Numbered from the stretch's first letter, positions 28,191-37,923 are shown. The stretch is 64,000 nucleotides of DNA from Clostridium sulfidigenes (GCF_000732635.1 NZ_JPMD01000024.1:57658-121657); one strand, 5' to 3'. Notes: a model not told the origin generated them from the sequence alone. Made by a program: numbers and translations.

Positions 28191-29287
28191 ATACTTTTTA
28201 TATAAATACTAAGTATATCCTCATAGGTTAATGGATAAGGATGATTTTTAAGTTTTGCTTTATTAGAATTCATATAAGAAGTATAATTTTTTAATTCATC
28301 AAGGGTTATTTTCAAATCCTTTGAAAATAATTCATCTATAAAGTTTCCAAACTCATCTACATTTGAGAAGTTCAATAAAGATATGATTTTATCCACTTTA
28401 TCCTTAGAATTATTTGCGTATATTTTAAGATATTCTTTTAAAAGAATTCCATTAGCCTTACCATGAGGTACATTATGATAATAAGTTAATGAATATCCCA
28501 TTCCATGAGGAATGGATGTGCCGCTTTGTGAAATTACCATACCAGCAATAGAAGATGCTATTAATAAATTTTCACGTATTTTAAAGGGAATATTTTCTGA
28601 AGATATATATGAAATACATTCACTAAATATCTTTAAACCACTTTCTGCAAGAGCATTGCTAAAGCAGTTAGAATTAGTAGATAAATACCCTTCTATTAAA
28701 TGTGAAAGTGCATCTATAGAAGTATTTATTGTTACATTTTTAGGTGTATCCATCAAGTAAGTAGCATCTAAAAAAGATACTACAGGAAAAATTTTAGGGC
28801 AAATACCTCTTTTATTTTTAATGTTATGATCTGTTAATATAGAGTAAGGTGTAGTTTCGGTTCCAGTTCCAGCAGTGGTAGGAACTGCAACGATCGGAAG
28901 AGAATTAAGAGCGGAATTTGTAAATAAATCTTCAATAGTGGCTTGTGAATTAAAAAGAAGAACCCCGGCAGCTTTAGATGCATCTATAGGTGAACCTCCA
29001 CCTATTCCAATAATAAAATCGATACCTTTATCTTGGGCGAATAATTTTATTTTAATAATTGTTTCTGTAGATGGATTTTCTTCTACATCATCAAATATAT
29101 GATAATCTATATTGTTTTCTTTTAAGGAATTTACCACATGGTTTAAAGAACCATTAGTTTTAGAAGAATGTTTACCAGTTACTATTAAAGCAGTACTCCC
29201 TAAAGAATTCATTATACTACCGTGATTTGCTATTGCGTTTTCTTCACATATAATCTTTGTTGGCATAAAAAATATTGGATTACTCAA
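28184..29287 (-). CDS. Iron-containing alcohol dehydrogenase family protein
   Basis: This NAD(P)-dependent group III dehydrogenase of 367 residues has the nucleotide motif GGGSPIDASKA, the TTAGTGTETTPYSI block, and metal ligands Asp and His in DALSHLIEGY and two histidines in IPHGMGYSLTYYHNVPHGKAN, given here as separate HGMG and HGKAN motifs. Members reduce aldehydes to alcohols or the reverse in fermentation. The residue set does not tell which alcohol is used. The start has AAGGAGGAA upstream. It is a single-gene unit. Confidence 0.9.
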   Translation of the reverse strand: MSNPIFFMPTKIICEENAIANHGSIMNSLGSTALIVTGKHSSKTNGSLNHVVNSLKENNIDYHIFDDVEENPSTETIIKIKLFAQDKGIDFIIGIGGGSPIDASKAAGVLLFNSQATIEDLFTNSALNSLPIVAVPTTAGTGTETTPYSILTDHNIKNKRGICPKIFPVVSFLDATYLMDTPKNVTINTSIDALSHLIEGYLSTNSNCFSNALAESGLKIFSECISYISSENIPFKIRENLLIASSIAGMVISQSGTSIPHGMGYSLTYYHNVPHGKANGILLKEYLKIYANNSKDKVDKIISLLNFSNVDEFGNFIDELFSKDLKITLDELKNYTSYMNSNKAKLKNHPYPLTYEDILSIYIKSIK

Positions 29288-29425
29288 AATTTTATTCCTC
29301 CTTAAAGTTAATTGTAATATTAAAATTTTATCTTATATTTTAATATAGCATCTATTACAAGTTTTCTCAATTCATTAGAAGGATAACTTTATTATAAATT
29401 TTTATCTGTAAGATCTATTATTATT

Positions 29426-29454
29426 GAATATTTAAATTAATTTTGAAAATAATA
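29426..29454 (+). promoter_or_regulatory. Possible forespore-type promoter of the 50-aa gene
   Basis: GAATA at 29426-29430 and AATAATA at 29448-29454 are separated by 17 bases and resemble the sigma F/G consensus, with one mismatch in the -10 element. The leader would be very short, so this is weak. Confidence 0.3.
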
Positions 29455-29475
29455 GTTAATAGGGAGGTGAGCTTT

Positions 29476-29628
29476 ATGGCTAAGAATAAGCAAAACAAAC
29501 CTAAGAAGTCTTCCAATAAGGTGAATGGTGAACTAACTTCTATGAATGACAAATCAAATGACAGTAGAAATTCTAAAACAGGATATATGGAACAGCAACC
29601 TAATTCTCACTTAAATCAATTTAAATAA
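29476..29628 (+). CDS. Small basic Asn/Ser/Lys-rich protein, 50 aa
   Basis: I do not recognise a family. The N-terminus is strongly basic (MAKNKQNKPKKSSNK), and the rest is polar with many Asn and Ser and no hydrophobic span. AGGGAGGTGA lies 6 bases before the ATG, which is a very strong site. The in-frame ATG at 29443 lacks one. A terminator follows. Composition and isolation resemble small spore-specific proteins, but no known SASP motif is visible. Confidence 0.65.
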   Translation: MAKNKQNKPKKSSNKVNGELTSMNDKSNDSRNSKTGYMEQQPNSHLNQFK

Positions 29629-29644
29629 GTCTAGGTTATACTTA

Positions 29645-29694
29645 AACCGATAACACTACAAAATATTAATATGTAGAGTTATCGGTTTATTGTT
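29645..29694 (+). terminator. Terminator after the 50-aa gene
   Basis: AACCGATAACACTACA pairs with TGTAGAGTTATCGGTT (one mismatch) and is followed by TATTGTTT. Confidence 0.75.
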
Positions 29695-29764
29695 TAATTA
29701 GATTGATTTTTTTATTAATAAAAATTATAATTCTTTTTATTAGAGTTATGAAGGGAAGTTTAAG

Positions 29765-30493
29765 ATGGAAGAGAGATTACAAAAATATATGGCTAGATGT
29801 GGTGTTGCTTCTAGAAGAAAATGTGAAGAAATAATATTATCTAATAGAGTTAAAGTTGATGGGGATATAGTAAAGGAATTAGGAACAAAAATTGATTCTA
29901 GAGTTAATGAAGTTAGAGTAGATGATAAAGTAATAAAACCAGAAGAAAAAAAGATATATATAGCACTTAATAAACCTACAGGATATATATCATCTGTAAA
30001 GGATGATAGAGGTAGAAAAACTTTATTGGATATTGTAAAAGTAGATGAAAGGATATATCCTATTGGAAGGTTGGATTATGATACTTCTGGATTAATTCTT
30101 CTAACTAATGATGGTGAAGTTTATAACAATGTAATGCACCCAAGAGTTTCTATTAATAAAACTTATATAGCTATAGTAAAAGGAATAATCAATGATGATG
30201 AAATACATAAATTTGAAAAAGGAATTGATATTGGGGATTATATTACTGCACCAGGAAGATGTGAAGTGTTAAAAAAATATAAAAATAGTTGTGAAGTTGC
30301 TATAACTATCCATGAGGGGAAAAATAGGCAAGTGAGAAGAATGGGTGAAGCAATTGGACATCCAGTTGTAAGTTTGAAGAGAGTTTCAATTGGTGAAATA
30401 AAATTAGATACAGGGTTAAAAGAAGGTCAATGGAGATACCTAAGTGAAATAGAAATACAATACCTAAAGAATGGAGGAGATAAAAATGTTTAA
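29765..30493 (+). CDS. rluB: 23S rRNA pseudouridine synthase, RsuA/RluB family
   Basis: An S4 RNA-binding domain covers residues about 1-60 (LQKYMARCGVASRRKCEEII). A pseudouridine synthase domain follows, with the catalytic aspartate Asp104 in GRLDYDTSG. The C-terminal GKNRQVRRM block is typical. RluB modifies a uridine of helix 89 of 23S rRNA; assignment to RluB rather than RsuA or RluF rests on length (242) and the usual Firmicute pattern. Its end overlaps the mnmM start by 8 bases, which suggests coupled translation. Confidence 0.9.
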   Translation: MEERLQKYMARCGVASRRKCEEIILSNRVKVDGDIVKELGTKIDSRVNEVRVDDKVIKPEEKKIYIALNKPTGYISSVKDDRGRKTLLDIVKVDERIYPIGRLDYDTSGLILLTNDGEVYNNVMHPRVSINKTYIAIVKGIINDDEIHKFEKGIDIGDYITAPGRCEVLKKYKNSCEVAITIHEGKNRQVRRMGEAIGHPVVSLKRVSIGEIKLDTGLKEGQWRYLSEIEIQYLKNGGDKNV

Positions 30494-31028
30494 ATACTTA
30501 GGAAATATAACAGATTTATCTCACTATATAATTGAAAATTTTGTGGTGGATAAAAATATAGCGGTAGATGAGACTCTTGGGAATGGTGGAGATTGTGATT
30601 TTCTAAGTGAGAGCTTTAAAAAAGTTTATGCATTTGATATTCAATCAGTAGCAATAGAAGAATATAAGAAAAAGAACAAAGATAATGTAAAACTCATTTG
30701 TGATTCTCATGAAAATATAGAAAAACATATAACTGAAGAAATAGATGTAGCCATATATAATTTAGGTTTTCTACCCGGTGGTGACAAATCAATAACTACG
30801 GAGGCTGAATCTACACTAAAAAGTATTAAAGAAACTTTAAAAATATTAAAAAATGGAGGTTTTGCCATTCTATCAGTATACATTGGTCATAATGAAGGTC
30901 TTCGTGAAAGTGAACAGATACTAAAATATGCAAGTTCTCTACCAAAAGATAAATATGGAGTAATGATTCATAAAGTTATAAATAGGAGTGAAAGGGCTCC
31001 ATATTTATTAGTCATTGAAAAGAAGTGA
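30486..31028 (+). CDS. mnmM: Class I SAM-dependent methyltransferase, MnmM/YtqB family
   Basis: The 180-residue protein has a SAM-binding motif DETLGNGGD at residues 28-36, followed by VYAFDIQ, and the conserved YNLGFLPGGDK block. This pattern matches the YtqB/MnmM family, which methylates the wobble aminomethyl-thiouridine of tRNAs in Gram-positive bacteria. I chose the ATG at 30486 because GGAGGAGAT lies upstream and the gene then overlaps rluB by 8 bases, so both are likely one transcript devoted to RNA modification. Confidence 0.88.
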   Translation: MFKYLGNITDLSHYIIENFVVDKNIAVDETLGNGGDCDFLSESFKKVYAFDIQSVAIEEYKKKNKDNVKLICDSHENIEKHITEEIDVAIYNLGFLPGGDKSITTEAESTLKSIKETLKILKNGGFAILSVYIGHNEGLRESEQILKYASSLPKDKYGVMIHKVINRSERAPYLLVIEKK

Positions 31029-31177
31029 TTGCTCTAAAACAGTGATTTTACAATGCTTAATACAGAAACTTAAACTATGTTATAAGTTTATAATTATCTC
31101 TTATATAGGAAAAAATTCATAAAATTAATAATCATAGAAGTTTTATGTTGAAGGATAATCCATACTGTGTTAATATG

Positions 31178-31218
31178 AAGTATATAATTCATTTTTCAGT
31201 AAAATGAATTATATACTT
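31178..31218. terminator. Perfect 18-bp inverted repeat upstream of the RpiR gene
   Basis: AAGTATATAATTCATTTT and AAAATGAATTATATACTT pair perfectly around a 5-base loop. It is followed by TATAATCTTTT, not a clean T-run. It may terminate the mnmM transcript or act as operator or attenuator for the RpiR gene 27 bases downstream. Confidence 0.55.
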
Positions 31219-31244
31219 TATAATCTTTTAAAAGGAGTTAAGTG

Positions 31245-32132
31245 ATGGAGAATAATAATACTGATTTAATGAGAATGATACAAACTAAGTTTTCAAGGTT
31301 AAGTAAAGGGCAGAAGCTCATAGCTGAATATATTTTAAAGCATTATGATAAAGCAGCATTTATGACTGCTGCGAAGCTCGGAGCAAGCGTTGGTGTTAGT
31401 GAATCAACAGTAGTTAGATTTGCTAACCAATTAGGTTATGAAGGTTATCCTGAACTCCAGAAGGCGCTACAAGAACTTATAAAAAACAAACTTACCACAG
31501 CTCAAAGAATAGAATTATCTAACGATTTTATTATTCCTAATAACGCTTTAAAAGGAGTATTAAAATCAGATATAGAAAATATTAGAGCAACAATGGAAAA
31601 AATAAATTATGAAGCTTTCGAAAGTACAGTTAATAGTATTTTAAACTCTAAGAAAATTTATATTGTAGGACTAAGAAGTTCCGCTGCATTGGCAGACTTT
31701 TTAGGATTTTATTTAAATTTAATATTAGACAATGTAAAAATCGTATCTTACGGAATGAGTGACATTTTTGAACAGATGCTAACATTAGGGGAAGGAGACT
31801 GTGTCATTGGCATAGGTTTCCCACGTTATGCTATGAGAACTGTTGAAACCCTTAATTATGCAAAGTCAAGGGGAGCTGATGTTGTTGCAATTACAGATAG
31901 CGTTTTATCTCCATTAGCAACTAAAGCTGATTATGTACTAATAGCTGAAAGTAATATGGCCTCCTTTGTTGATTCTTTAGTGGCACCATTAAGTGTTATT
32001 AACGCTCTTATTATAGCTGTAGGATTAAAAGAAAAGGATAAGATATCTAAAACCTTCACAGAACTTGAGCAAGTGTGGCAAGAATATCAAATTTATTCCT
32101 ATAAAACAAACAAGGATATTAACAAGTTTTAA
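31245..32132 (+). CDS. MurR/RpiR-family transcriptional regulator
   Basis: Residues 1-77 form an RpiR-type helix-turn-helix (AKLGASVGVSESTVVRFANQLGYEGYPELQ). Residues about 105-250 form a SIS sugar-phosphate-binding domain (YIVGLRSSAALADFL, then VIGIGFPRYA). Such regulators respond to phosphorylated sugars. The key serine-rich phosphate loop is partly unusual. The ATG at 31245 is 7 bases after AAAGGAG, and the GTG at 31242 is an alternative. Gdh follows in the same direction after 244 bases and could be a target. Confidence 0.9.
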   Translation: MENNNTDLMRMIQTKFSRLSKGQKLIAEYILKHYDKAAFMTAAKLGASVGVSESTVVRFANQLGYEGYPELQKALQELIKNKLTTAQRIELSNDFIIPNNALKGVLKSDIENIRATMEKINYEAFESTVNSILNSKKIYIVGLRSSAALADFLGFYLNLILDNVKIVSYGMSDIFEQMLTLGEGDCVIGIGFPRYAMRTVETLNYAKSRGADVVAITDSVLSPLATKADYVLIAESNMASFVDSLVAPLSVINALIIAVGLKEKDKISKTFTELEQVWQEYQIYSYKTNKDINKF

Positions 32133-32299
32133 TTTTTATGTCTAAATTTTTATAAAATTATGTTGATTTATAGACAAAAGTATTCTATTATGTAAATAAA
32201 GGCATGTAATCGTTTTTAATATTTGCAATAAATCTGTTAAAATGTTTTTAAAAAAGAAGGAAAAAAAGCAAATACATAGAATATATATTACATGTAAAG

Positions 32300-32334
32300 A
32301 TTTACTTCAGTGTGTTATCATACAAAAAGTAAAT
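32300..32334. promoter_or_regulatory. 8-bp inverted repeat in the gdh upstream region
   Basis: ATTTACTT and AAGTAAAT are perfect arms separated by 19 bases, about 45-75 bases before the gdh ATG. It may be an operator, but this is weak evidence. Confidence 0.25.
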
Positions 32335-32376
32335 TATATAAATAATTTTGTTTAAATTTTAGGAGGTATTGATACT

Positions 32377-33729
32377 ATGGATACTAAAGCTTATATTGAG
32401 CAAGTATTAGAAAACGTGAAAAAAAGAAACAGCGCTGAACCAGAATTTATACAAGCTGTTGAAGAGGTTTTAAACTCTATAGGGCCTGTACTTGACAAGC
32501 ACCCAGAATATGTAGAGTCTAACCTATTAGAAAGATTCTGTGAGCCTGAAAGACAAATAATGTTTAAAGTATCTTGGAAAGATGACAATGGTAAAACTCA
32601 AGTAAATAGAGGATTTAGAGTACAATTTAATGGAGCTATAGGACCTTACAAAGGTGGATTAAGATTCCATCCATCTGTTTACTTAGGAATTATCAAATTC
32701 CTAGGATTTGAACAAATTCTTAAAAATGCATTAACTGGACTTCCAATAGGTGGAGGTAAAGGTGGTTCAGACTTTGATCCAAGAGGTAAGTCTGATGCTG
32801 AAATCATGAGATTCTGTCAAGCGTTTATGACTGAATTACAAAGACACATCGGACCAGATGTGGACGTTCCAGCTGGAGATATCGGTGTAGGTGGAAGAGA
32901 AATCGGATACTTATATGGTCAATATAGAAGAATTAGAGGAGCTTTCGAAAATGGAGTTTTAACTGGAAAAGGTTTAACTTATGGTGGAAGCTTAGTAAGA
33001 CCAGAAGCAACAGGATTTGGAGTAGCTTATTTCTGTGAAGAAATGCTTAAACATGAAGGAACTGACTTCAAAGGAAAAACAGTTGCAGTTTCAGGTTTCG
33101 GTAACGTTGCTTGGGGAGCATGCCAAAAAGTTGCTGATTTAGGTGGTAAAGTTGTTACTTTATCTGGACCAGATGGTTACATCTATGATAAAGATGGAAT
33201 AACTACTCCAGAGAAAATTAACTACTTAGTTGAAATGAGAAATTCAGGTAGAGATAAAGTTCAAGATTATGCTGATAAATTTGGATGTGAATTCTTCCCA
33301 GGACAAAAACCATGGGGTGTTAAAGTTGACATCATAATGCCTTGCGCAACTCAAAACGATATTCATATAGAACATGCAAAACAAATCGTTGCTAATGGCA
33401 TTAAATTTGTATGTGAAGCTGCAAATATGCCATGTACAAACGAAGCGGTTGAATACTTCTTAGCTAATGGATTAATAGTTGGACCTGCTAAAGCTGCTAA
33501 TGCTGGTGGAGTTGCTACTTCTGCATTAGAAATGGCACAAAACAGCATGAGAATATCTTGGACAGCTGAAGAGGTGGATCAAAAACTTCATCAAATAATG
33601 GTAACAATCCATAAAAATGCTATGGATGCAGCTGAACAATGTGGATTTGGATATAACTTAGTTGCTGGTGCTAACATTGCTGGATTTATGAAAGTTGCTG
33701 AAGCAATGCATGCTCAAGGAGATATTTAA
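32377..33729 (+). CDS. gdhA: Glutamate dehydrogenase, hexameric clostridial type
   Basis: Gdh interconverts 2-oxoglutarate plus ammonia and glutamate. The 450-residue length and the blocks YKGGLRFHPSV, GGGKGGSDFDPRGKSD (catalytic lysine) and DVPAGDIGVGGREIGY match the small hexameric class. The nucleotide motif is GFGNVAWG in the second domain. Cofactor choice between NAD and NADP is not certain from sequence. The codon choice is more regular than in the neighbours and AGGAGGTATTG precedes the ATG, both signs of high expression. It is monocistronic with a strong terminator. Confidence 0.95.
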   Translation: MDTKAYIEQVLENVKKRNSAEPEFIQAVEEVLNSIGPVLDKHPEYVESNLLERFCEPERQIMFKVSWKDDNGKTQVNRGFRVQFNGAIGPYKGGLRFHPSVYLGIIKFLGFEQILKNALTGLPIGGGKGGSDFDPRGKSDAEIMRFCQAFMTELQRHIGPDVDVPAGDIGVGGREIGYLYGQYRRIRGAFENGVLTGKGLTYGGSLVRPEATGFGVAYFCEEMLKHEGTDFKGKTVAVSGFGNVAWGACQKVADLGGKVVTLSGPDGYIYDKDGITTPEKINYLVEMRNSGRDKVQDYADKFGCEFFPGQKPWGVKVDIIMPCATQNDIHIEHAKQIVANGIKFVCEAANMPCTNEAVEYFLANGLIVGPAKAANAGGVATSALEMAQNSMRISWTAEEVDQKLHQIMVTIHKNAMDAAEQCGFGYNLVAGANIAGFMKVAEAMHAQGDI

Positions 33730-33755
33730 TATTAAATTAAAATAGTTTTAATATT

Positions 33756-33788
33756 AAAGGAGGGAATTTTAAAATTCTCTCCTTTTTC
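33756..33788 (+). terminator. Terminator of gdhA
   Basis: AAAGGAGGGAATTTT pairs with AAAATTCTCTCCTTT and continues into TTTTT. Confidence 0.9.
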
Positions 33789-33962
33789 ATGTGATATGAC
33801 AAGGATTTTAGTTTTAAATGTAATTTATTATAATTCAACTCTACTAATATACGTAGCATAAAATTTTAGCTATCAAAATAAATTCATTGAATAATTAGGA
33901 ATTTTATATTAAATTATAATATAGGAATATGTTTAAAATAAAACAGAAGAGATGGTGATTTT

Positions 33963-35180
33963 TTGGCACAAGTAGTAATTGTAGGTGGAGGTCCAGCTGG
34001 AATGATGGCTGCAATAGCAGCGAGTAAAAACAATAAGGTCATATTAATAGAAAAGAATAATAAACTTGGCAAAAAACTGTTTATTACTGGGAAAGGTAGA
34101 TGTAATGTAACTAATAATAAGGATATTAGCGAGTTTTTTGATTATATTCCAACTAATCCTCATTTTCTATATAGTGCTCTTTATACCTTTACCAATGAGG
34201 ATACTATTAAGTTTTTTAATGAAAGAGGAGTTGGACTTAAAGTAGAGAGAGGGGATAGAGTTTTTCCTAGTTCAGATAAATCTTCAGATATTATAAAAGC
34301 TTTTGAAAAAACTTTAATGGAGAAAAATATTGAAATTAAACTTGGAATTGCTGTAAAAGAATTAAAAGTTGAAAATAATAAGATTACTTCAGTAATCCTT
34401 GATAATGATGATTATATAGAATGTGATAATGTAATCTTAGCTACTGGTGGGGCTTCATATCCTCAAACTGGATCTAATGGTGATGGGTTTAGATTTTGCA
34501 AAAGTTTGGGTCATAATGTAGTGTCTATAAAACCGTCCTTAGTACCAATTGAAATTAATGAAGCTTGGGTAAAAGACCTTCAAGGTTTATCACTAAGAAA
34601 TGTACAGCTTACATTATTAGATAAGAACAATAAAATTATTTTTAAAGAGCAAGGTGAAATGTTATTTACTCACTTTGGAATTTCTGGTCCATTATGTCTT
34701 AGTGCAAGCAGTTTAATAAAACCAGGTAAAAAGTATAAGATTGTATTAAATCTTAAGCCTGCACTTAGCGAAAAAGAGTTAGATTTAAGAATACAAAAGG
34801 ATTTTTTAAAGTATAATAATAAGGACTTTAAGAATGCATTAAATGATTTATTTCCACAAAAATTAATTCCTATTATGATTAATTTAAGTAAAATACCAGA
34901 AAATCAAAAGGTAAATAGTATTACAAAAGAACAACGTAAGTTTTTTCTAAATCTTATTTCAAATCTTACAATGGATGTAAGAGGATTAAGGTCTATAGAA
35001 GAAGCAATAGTTACATCTGGAGGCATTGATACAAAAGAAATTGATCCGTCTACAATGAAATCTAAGGTGGTTTCTAACCTAAGTTTTGCTGGAGAAGTAA
35101 TAGATGTAGATGCTTATACGGGAGGTTATAATGTACAGATTGCTATTTCTACAGGTTTTATAGCAGGAAGTAAGATATAA
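33963..35180 (+). CDS. BaiN/HI0933-type FAD-dependent oxidoreductase
   Basis: The 405-residue flavoprotein has the FAD motif VGGGPAGMMAA at residues 6-16, the marker GKKLFITGKGRCNVTN, LATGGASYPQTGSNGDG, and the C-terminal GEVIDVDAYTGGYNVQIA block. These are typical of the HI0933/YhiN/BaiN group, whose cellular role is mostly unknown. It starts with TTG at 33963 behind GATGGTGA. It precedes cmk and ispH in the same direction, a neighbourhood conserved in Clostridia. Confidence 0.9.
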   Translation: MAQVVIVGGGPAGMMAAIAASKNNKVILIEKNNKLGKKLFITGKGRCNVTNNKDISEFFDYIPTNPHFLYSALYTFTNEDTIKFFNERGVGLKVERGDRVFPSSDKSSDIIKAFEKTLMEKNIEIKLGIAVKELKVENNKITSVILDNDDYIECDNVILATGGASYPQTGSNGDGFRFCKSLGHNVVSIKPSLVPIEINEAWVKDLQGLSLRNVQLTLLDKNNKIIFKEQGEMLFTHFGISGPLCLSASSLIKPGKKYKIVLNLKPALSEKELDLRIQKDFLKYNNKDFKNALNDLFPQKLIPIMINLSKIPENQKVNSITKEQRKFFLNLISNLTMDVRGLRSIEEAIVTSGGIDTKEIDPSTMKSKVVSNLSFAGEVIDVDAYTGGYNVQIAISTGFIAGSKI

Positions 35181-35274
35181 ATATACAAGTAAAGTTATTA
35201 TTGAGAAATTTATAGTTTAAAACATCTATTTAAATTATAGATTGATAGTAACTATATAACTGAGGAGTGATACT

Positions 35275-35938
35275 ATGAAAATATCAATAGCTATTGATGG
35301 TCCTGCTGGAGCAGGAAAAAGTACTATAGCTAAATTAATAGGAGAAAAATTTAATTTAATGTACATAAATACTGGATCTATGTACAGAGCAGTTACTTTA
35401 TTTGCAATGAGAAAGGGTGTTGAACCTAATCAAGTAGGTGATTTATGTGAACTTATAGATACTTTGAAGATGTATTTTGATAATGATAACCTATTTGTTA
35501 ATGATATAGATGTGACTGATGAGTTAAGGAGTATTGAAGTTACTAATAATGTGTCGAGATATGCATCTATACTAGAGGTTAGACAAAAGCTAGTTGAAAT
35601 GCAGCAAGAAATAGCTAAAAATTACAATGTAATCATGGATGGTAGGGATATAGGCACAGTAGTACTTAAAAATGCATCCTTAAAAATATTCTTGACAGCT
35701 AGGGCAGAAGAAAGAGCTAAACGTAGGTATGATGAGCTTATAGCCAATTATGTAAAAGTAGATTATAATAATATATTAGAGGATATAAAAAAAAAGAGAT
35801 TACATTGATTCAAATAGAGAAGTAGATCCTTTAAGAAAAGCTGAAGATGCAATAGAGATTGATACTTCTACTATGAGTATAAGTGAAGTAGTAGATGCCA
35901 TATCTAAGTACATATCATATATAAATGTAGATAAATAG
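35275..35938 (+). pseudogene. cmk: Cytidylate kinase with +1 frameshift in an A9 run
   Basis: CMK phosphorylates CMP and dCMP. The P-loop GPAGAGKST (residues 9-17), YINTGSMYRA, MDGRDIGTVV and RAEERAKRRYDE are intact. The frame runs into a stop at 35806-35808 just after nine consecutive A (35787-35795). Removing one A restores the expected family C-terminus, reading KKRDYIDSNREVDPLRKAED and ending at the TAG at 35938, for about 220 residues. As written, the protein ends at 177 residues and loses the last quarter, including the RD and DPLRKAED region. CMK is essential in most bacteria, so this is probably a sequencing or homopolymer error, or is rescued by slippage. I list it as broken. Confidence 0.88.
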
Positions 35939-35996
35939 TCATGTGTAATATAAATTAATTTGTTTTATAGTAAATGGTATTAGAGGTGAGGATAAT

Positions 35997-37916
35997 ATGT
36001 CTAAAGTAACTCTTGCAAATAAAGCAGGTTTTTGTTTTGGAGTAAAAAGAGCAGTTGAAGAGACTATAAGATTGAGAGAAAAATATAATAAGGATATATA
36101 CACACTAGGACCATTAATCCATAATAATGATGTTGTGAAAAGCTTAGAGAAAAAAGGTATTCATTCTATAACTCTAGAAGAAGCATATAATCTTAAAAAA
36201 AATGATGTTGTAGTAATAAGATCTCATGGTGTTGGTAAAAATGTATTTGACCATTTAAGAAAGAATAATGTTATAATAGAAAATGGGACTTGTCCATATG
36301 TGAGAAATATACAACAAAAAGTTGAGGAGTATTACAACAAAGGATATAATATAATTATTGTTGGTGATGATAAGCATCCAGAGGTCATAGGGATTAATGG
36401 GTGGTGTAATGATACAGCTATTATATCTAAGGATGGAGAAAACATAGATGCAATTAAGAGCAAGGTATGTGTAGTTTCCCAAACTACAGAAAAGCAAAGT
36501 AATTGGGAAAAGGTTTTGAACAGGATAATATCATTAGCTAAAGAAATAGTAGCTTTTAACACTATCTGTAATGCCACAGAAGAAAGACAGGAATCAGCGA
36601 ATAAACTTTCTAAAGAGGTTGATTTAATGATAGTTTTAGGGGGATATAATAGTTCAAATACTACAAAGCTTTATGAAATTTGCAAAAAAAATTGTGAAAA
36701 TACTTATCATGTAGAAAAAGTAGATTTATCACTTTTAAATATGATAGGGAATGAAAATATAAATAAAATTGGAATTACTGCTGGGGCGTCAACTCCAGAG
36801 TACGTAATTGAGGAGGCTATTAGTAAAATGAAAAAACAAAACGATATAAGTCAAGAGGATATGGACCTTTATGATAAATATTTTAAGGATACTAGCAACA
36901 TATCTGTAGGAAGTATTCTAGAAGGTGAAGTATTTAAAGTAAATGAAAAAGAAGCATATTTAACTATAGGTACGAAAACTGAGGCTATATTAACAGCGGA
37001 TGAATACTCTAGAGACAATGAAACTCCTTTAAATCAACAAATTAAAGTAGGAGATGTTATTAAAGCAAAAGTGATAAACAGAAAAAATTCTGATGGATTA
37101 GTTGTATTATCAAGAACTGAGGTTTTAAGAGCTGAACAACAACAAGTGTTAAAGGCTGCTTTTGATAATGGAGAGATAATAAATGTTCAAGTTAAACAAG
37201 AAGTAAAAGGTGGACTTGTAGCTTTATTTGAAGGAGAAAGAGTATTTATACCAGCATCTCATATAGAATTAAGTAGAGTTAGTGATTTGTCTAAGTATAT
37301 AGGACAAAATTTTGATATAAAACTTATAGAGTATTCTAGAGAAAGAAATAGAGTTAAAATAGTTGGTTCAAGAAGAGAACTTTTAGAGAAGGAGAATGAA
37401 GTTAAAAAGGCTACTACATGGGCTTCTTTAGAAAAGGGTATGGTAGTTGAAGGTGAAGTTAAAAGATTAACTGCTTTTGGAGCTTTTGTAGAAATTAATG
37501 GTATAGATGGTTTACTACACAGTTCAGAAATGTCTTGGAATAAAGTTAATAACCCATCAAAATTATTTAAAGTTGGTCAGATTATTAAAGTTGGTGTTTT
37601 AGAAGTTGATAGAGAAAATAACAAATTAGCTCTAAGTGTTAAAATGTTAAGCGAAAATCCATGGAATAATATTAATGAAAAATATCCAACAGGAAATGTT
37701 GTTGCTGGAAAAGTAGTGAGATTTGCACCATTTGGGGCATTTGTTGAATTAGAAGAAGGGATAGATGGGTTAGTCCATATATCTCAAATTTCTAATGAGA
37801 GAGTCGAAAAAATTGAAGATGTTTTAAAAATTGGAGAGATAGTAAAAGCTGTTATAACTCAAGTAGATGCTGAAGGTAAGAAAATTGGACTTAGCATTAA
37901 AGATTTAGAAGCATAA
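35997..37916 (+). CDS. ispH: 4-hydroxy-3-methylbut-2-enyl diphosphate reductase fused to S1 RNA-binding repeats
   Basis: The N-terminal part (residues 1 to about 282) is IspH, the last enzyme of the MEP isoprenoid route. Its iron-sulfur ligands are Cys13 (AGFCFGV), Cys99 (GTCPYV) and Cys191 (NTICNATEER). Residues about 300-639 hold four S1-type RNA-binding repeats, the last two being the most typical (VVEGEVKRLTAFGAFVEING and VAGKVVRFAPFGAFVELEEG). This IspH-S1 fusion downstream of cmk is known from Clostridia. The S1 part probably stands in for ribosomal protein S1. The start has GAGGTGAGG upstream. Confidence 0.95.
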   Translation: MSKVTLANKAGFCFGVKRAVEETIRLREKYNKDIYTLGPLIHNNDVVKSLEKKGIHSITLEEAYNLKKNDVVVIRSHGVGKNVFDHLRKNNVIIENGTCPYVRNIQQKVEEYYNKGYNIIIVGDDKHPEVIGINGWCNDTAIISKDGENIDAIKSKVCVVSQTTEKQSNWEKVLNRIISLAKEIVAFNTICNATEERQESANKLSKEVDLMIVLGGYNSSNTTKLYEICKKNCENTYHVEKVDLSLLNMIGNENINKIGITAGASTPEYVIEEAISKMKKQNDISQEDMDLYDKYFKDTSNISVGSILEGEVFKVNEKEAYLTIGTKTEAILTADEYSRDNETPLNQQIKVGDVIKAKVINRKNSDGLVVLSRTEVLRAEQQQVLKAAFDNGEIINVQVKQEVKGGLVALFEGERVFIPASHIELSRVSDLSKYIGQNFDIKLIEYSRERNRVKIVGSRRELLEKENEVKKATTWASLEKGMVVEGEVKRLTAFGAFVEINGIDGLLHSSEMSWNKVNNPSKLFKVGQIIKVGVLEVDRENNKLALSVKMLSENPWNNINEKYPTGNVVAGKVVRFAPFGAFVELEEGIDGLVHISQISNERVEKIEDVLKIGEIVKAVITQVDAEGKKIGLSIKDLEA

Positions 37917-37923
37917 AAATTTT

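Noticed and set aside
36255..36577. 80- and 81-codon minus-strand frames inside ispH
   Set aside because: They are antisense to conserved IspH sequence around the second iron-sulfur cysteine and have no supporting signals.
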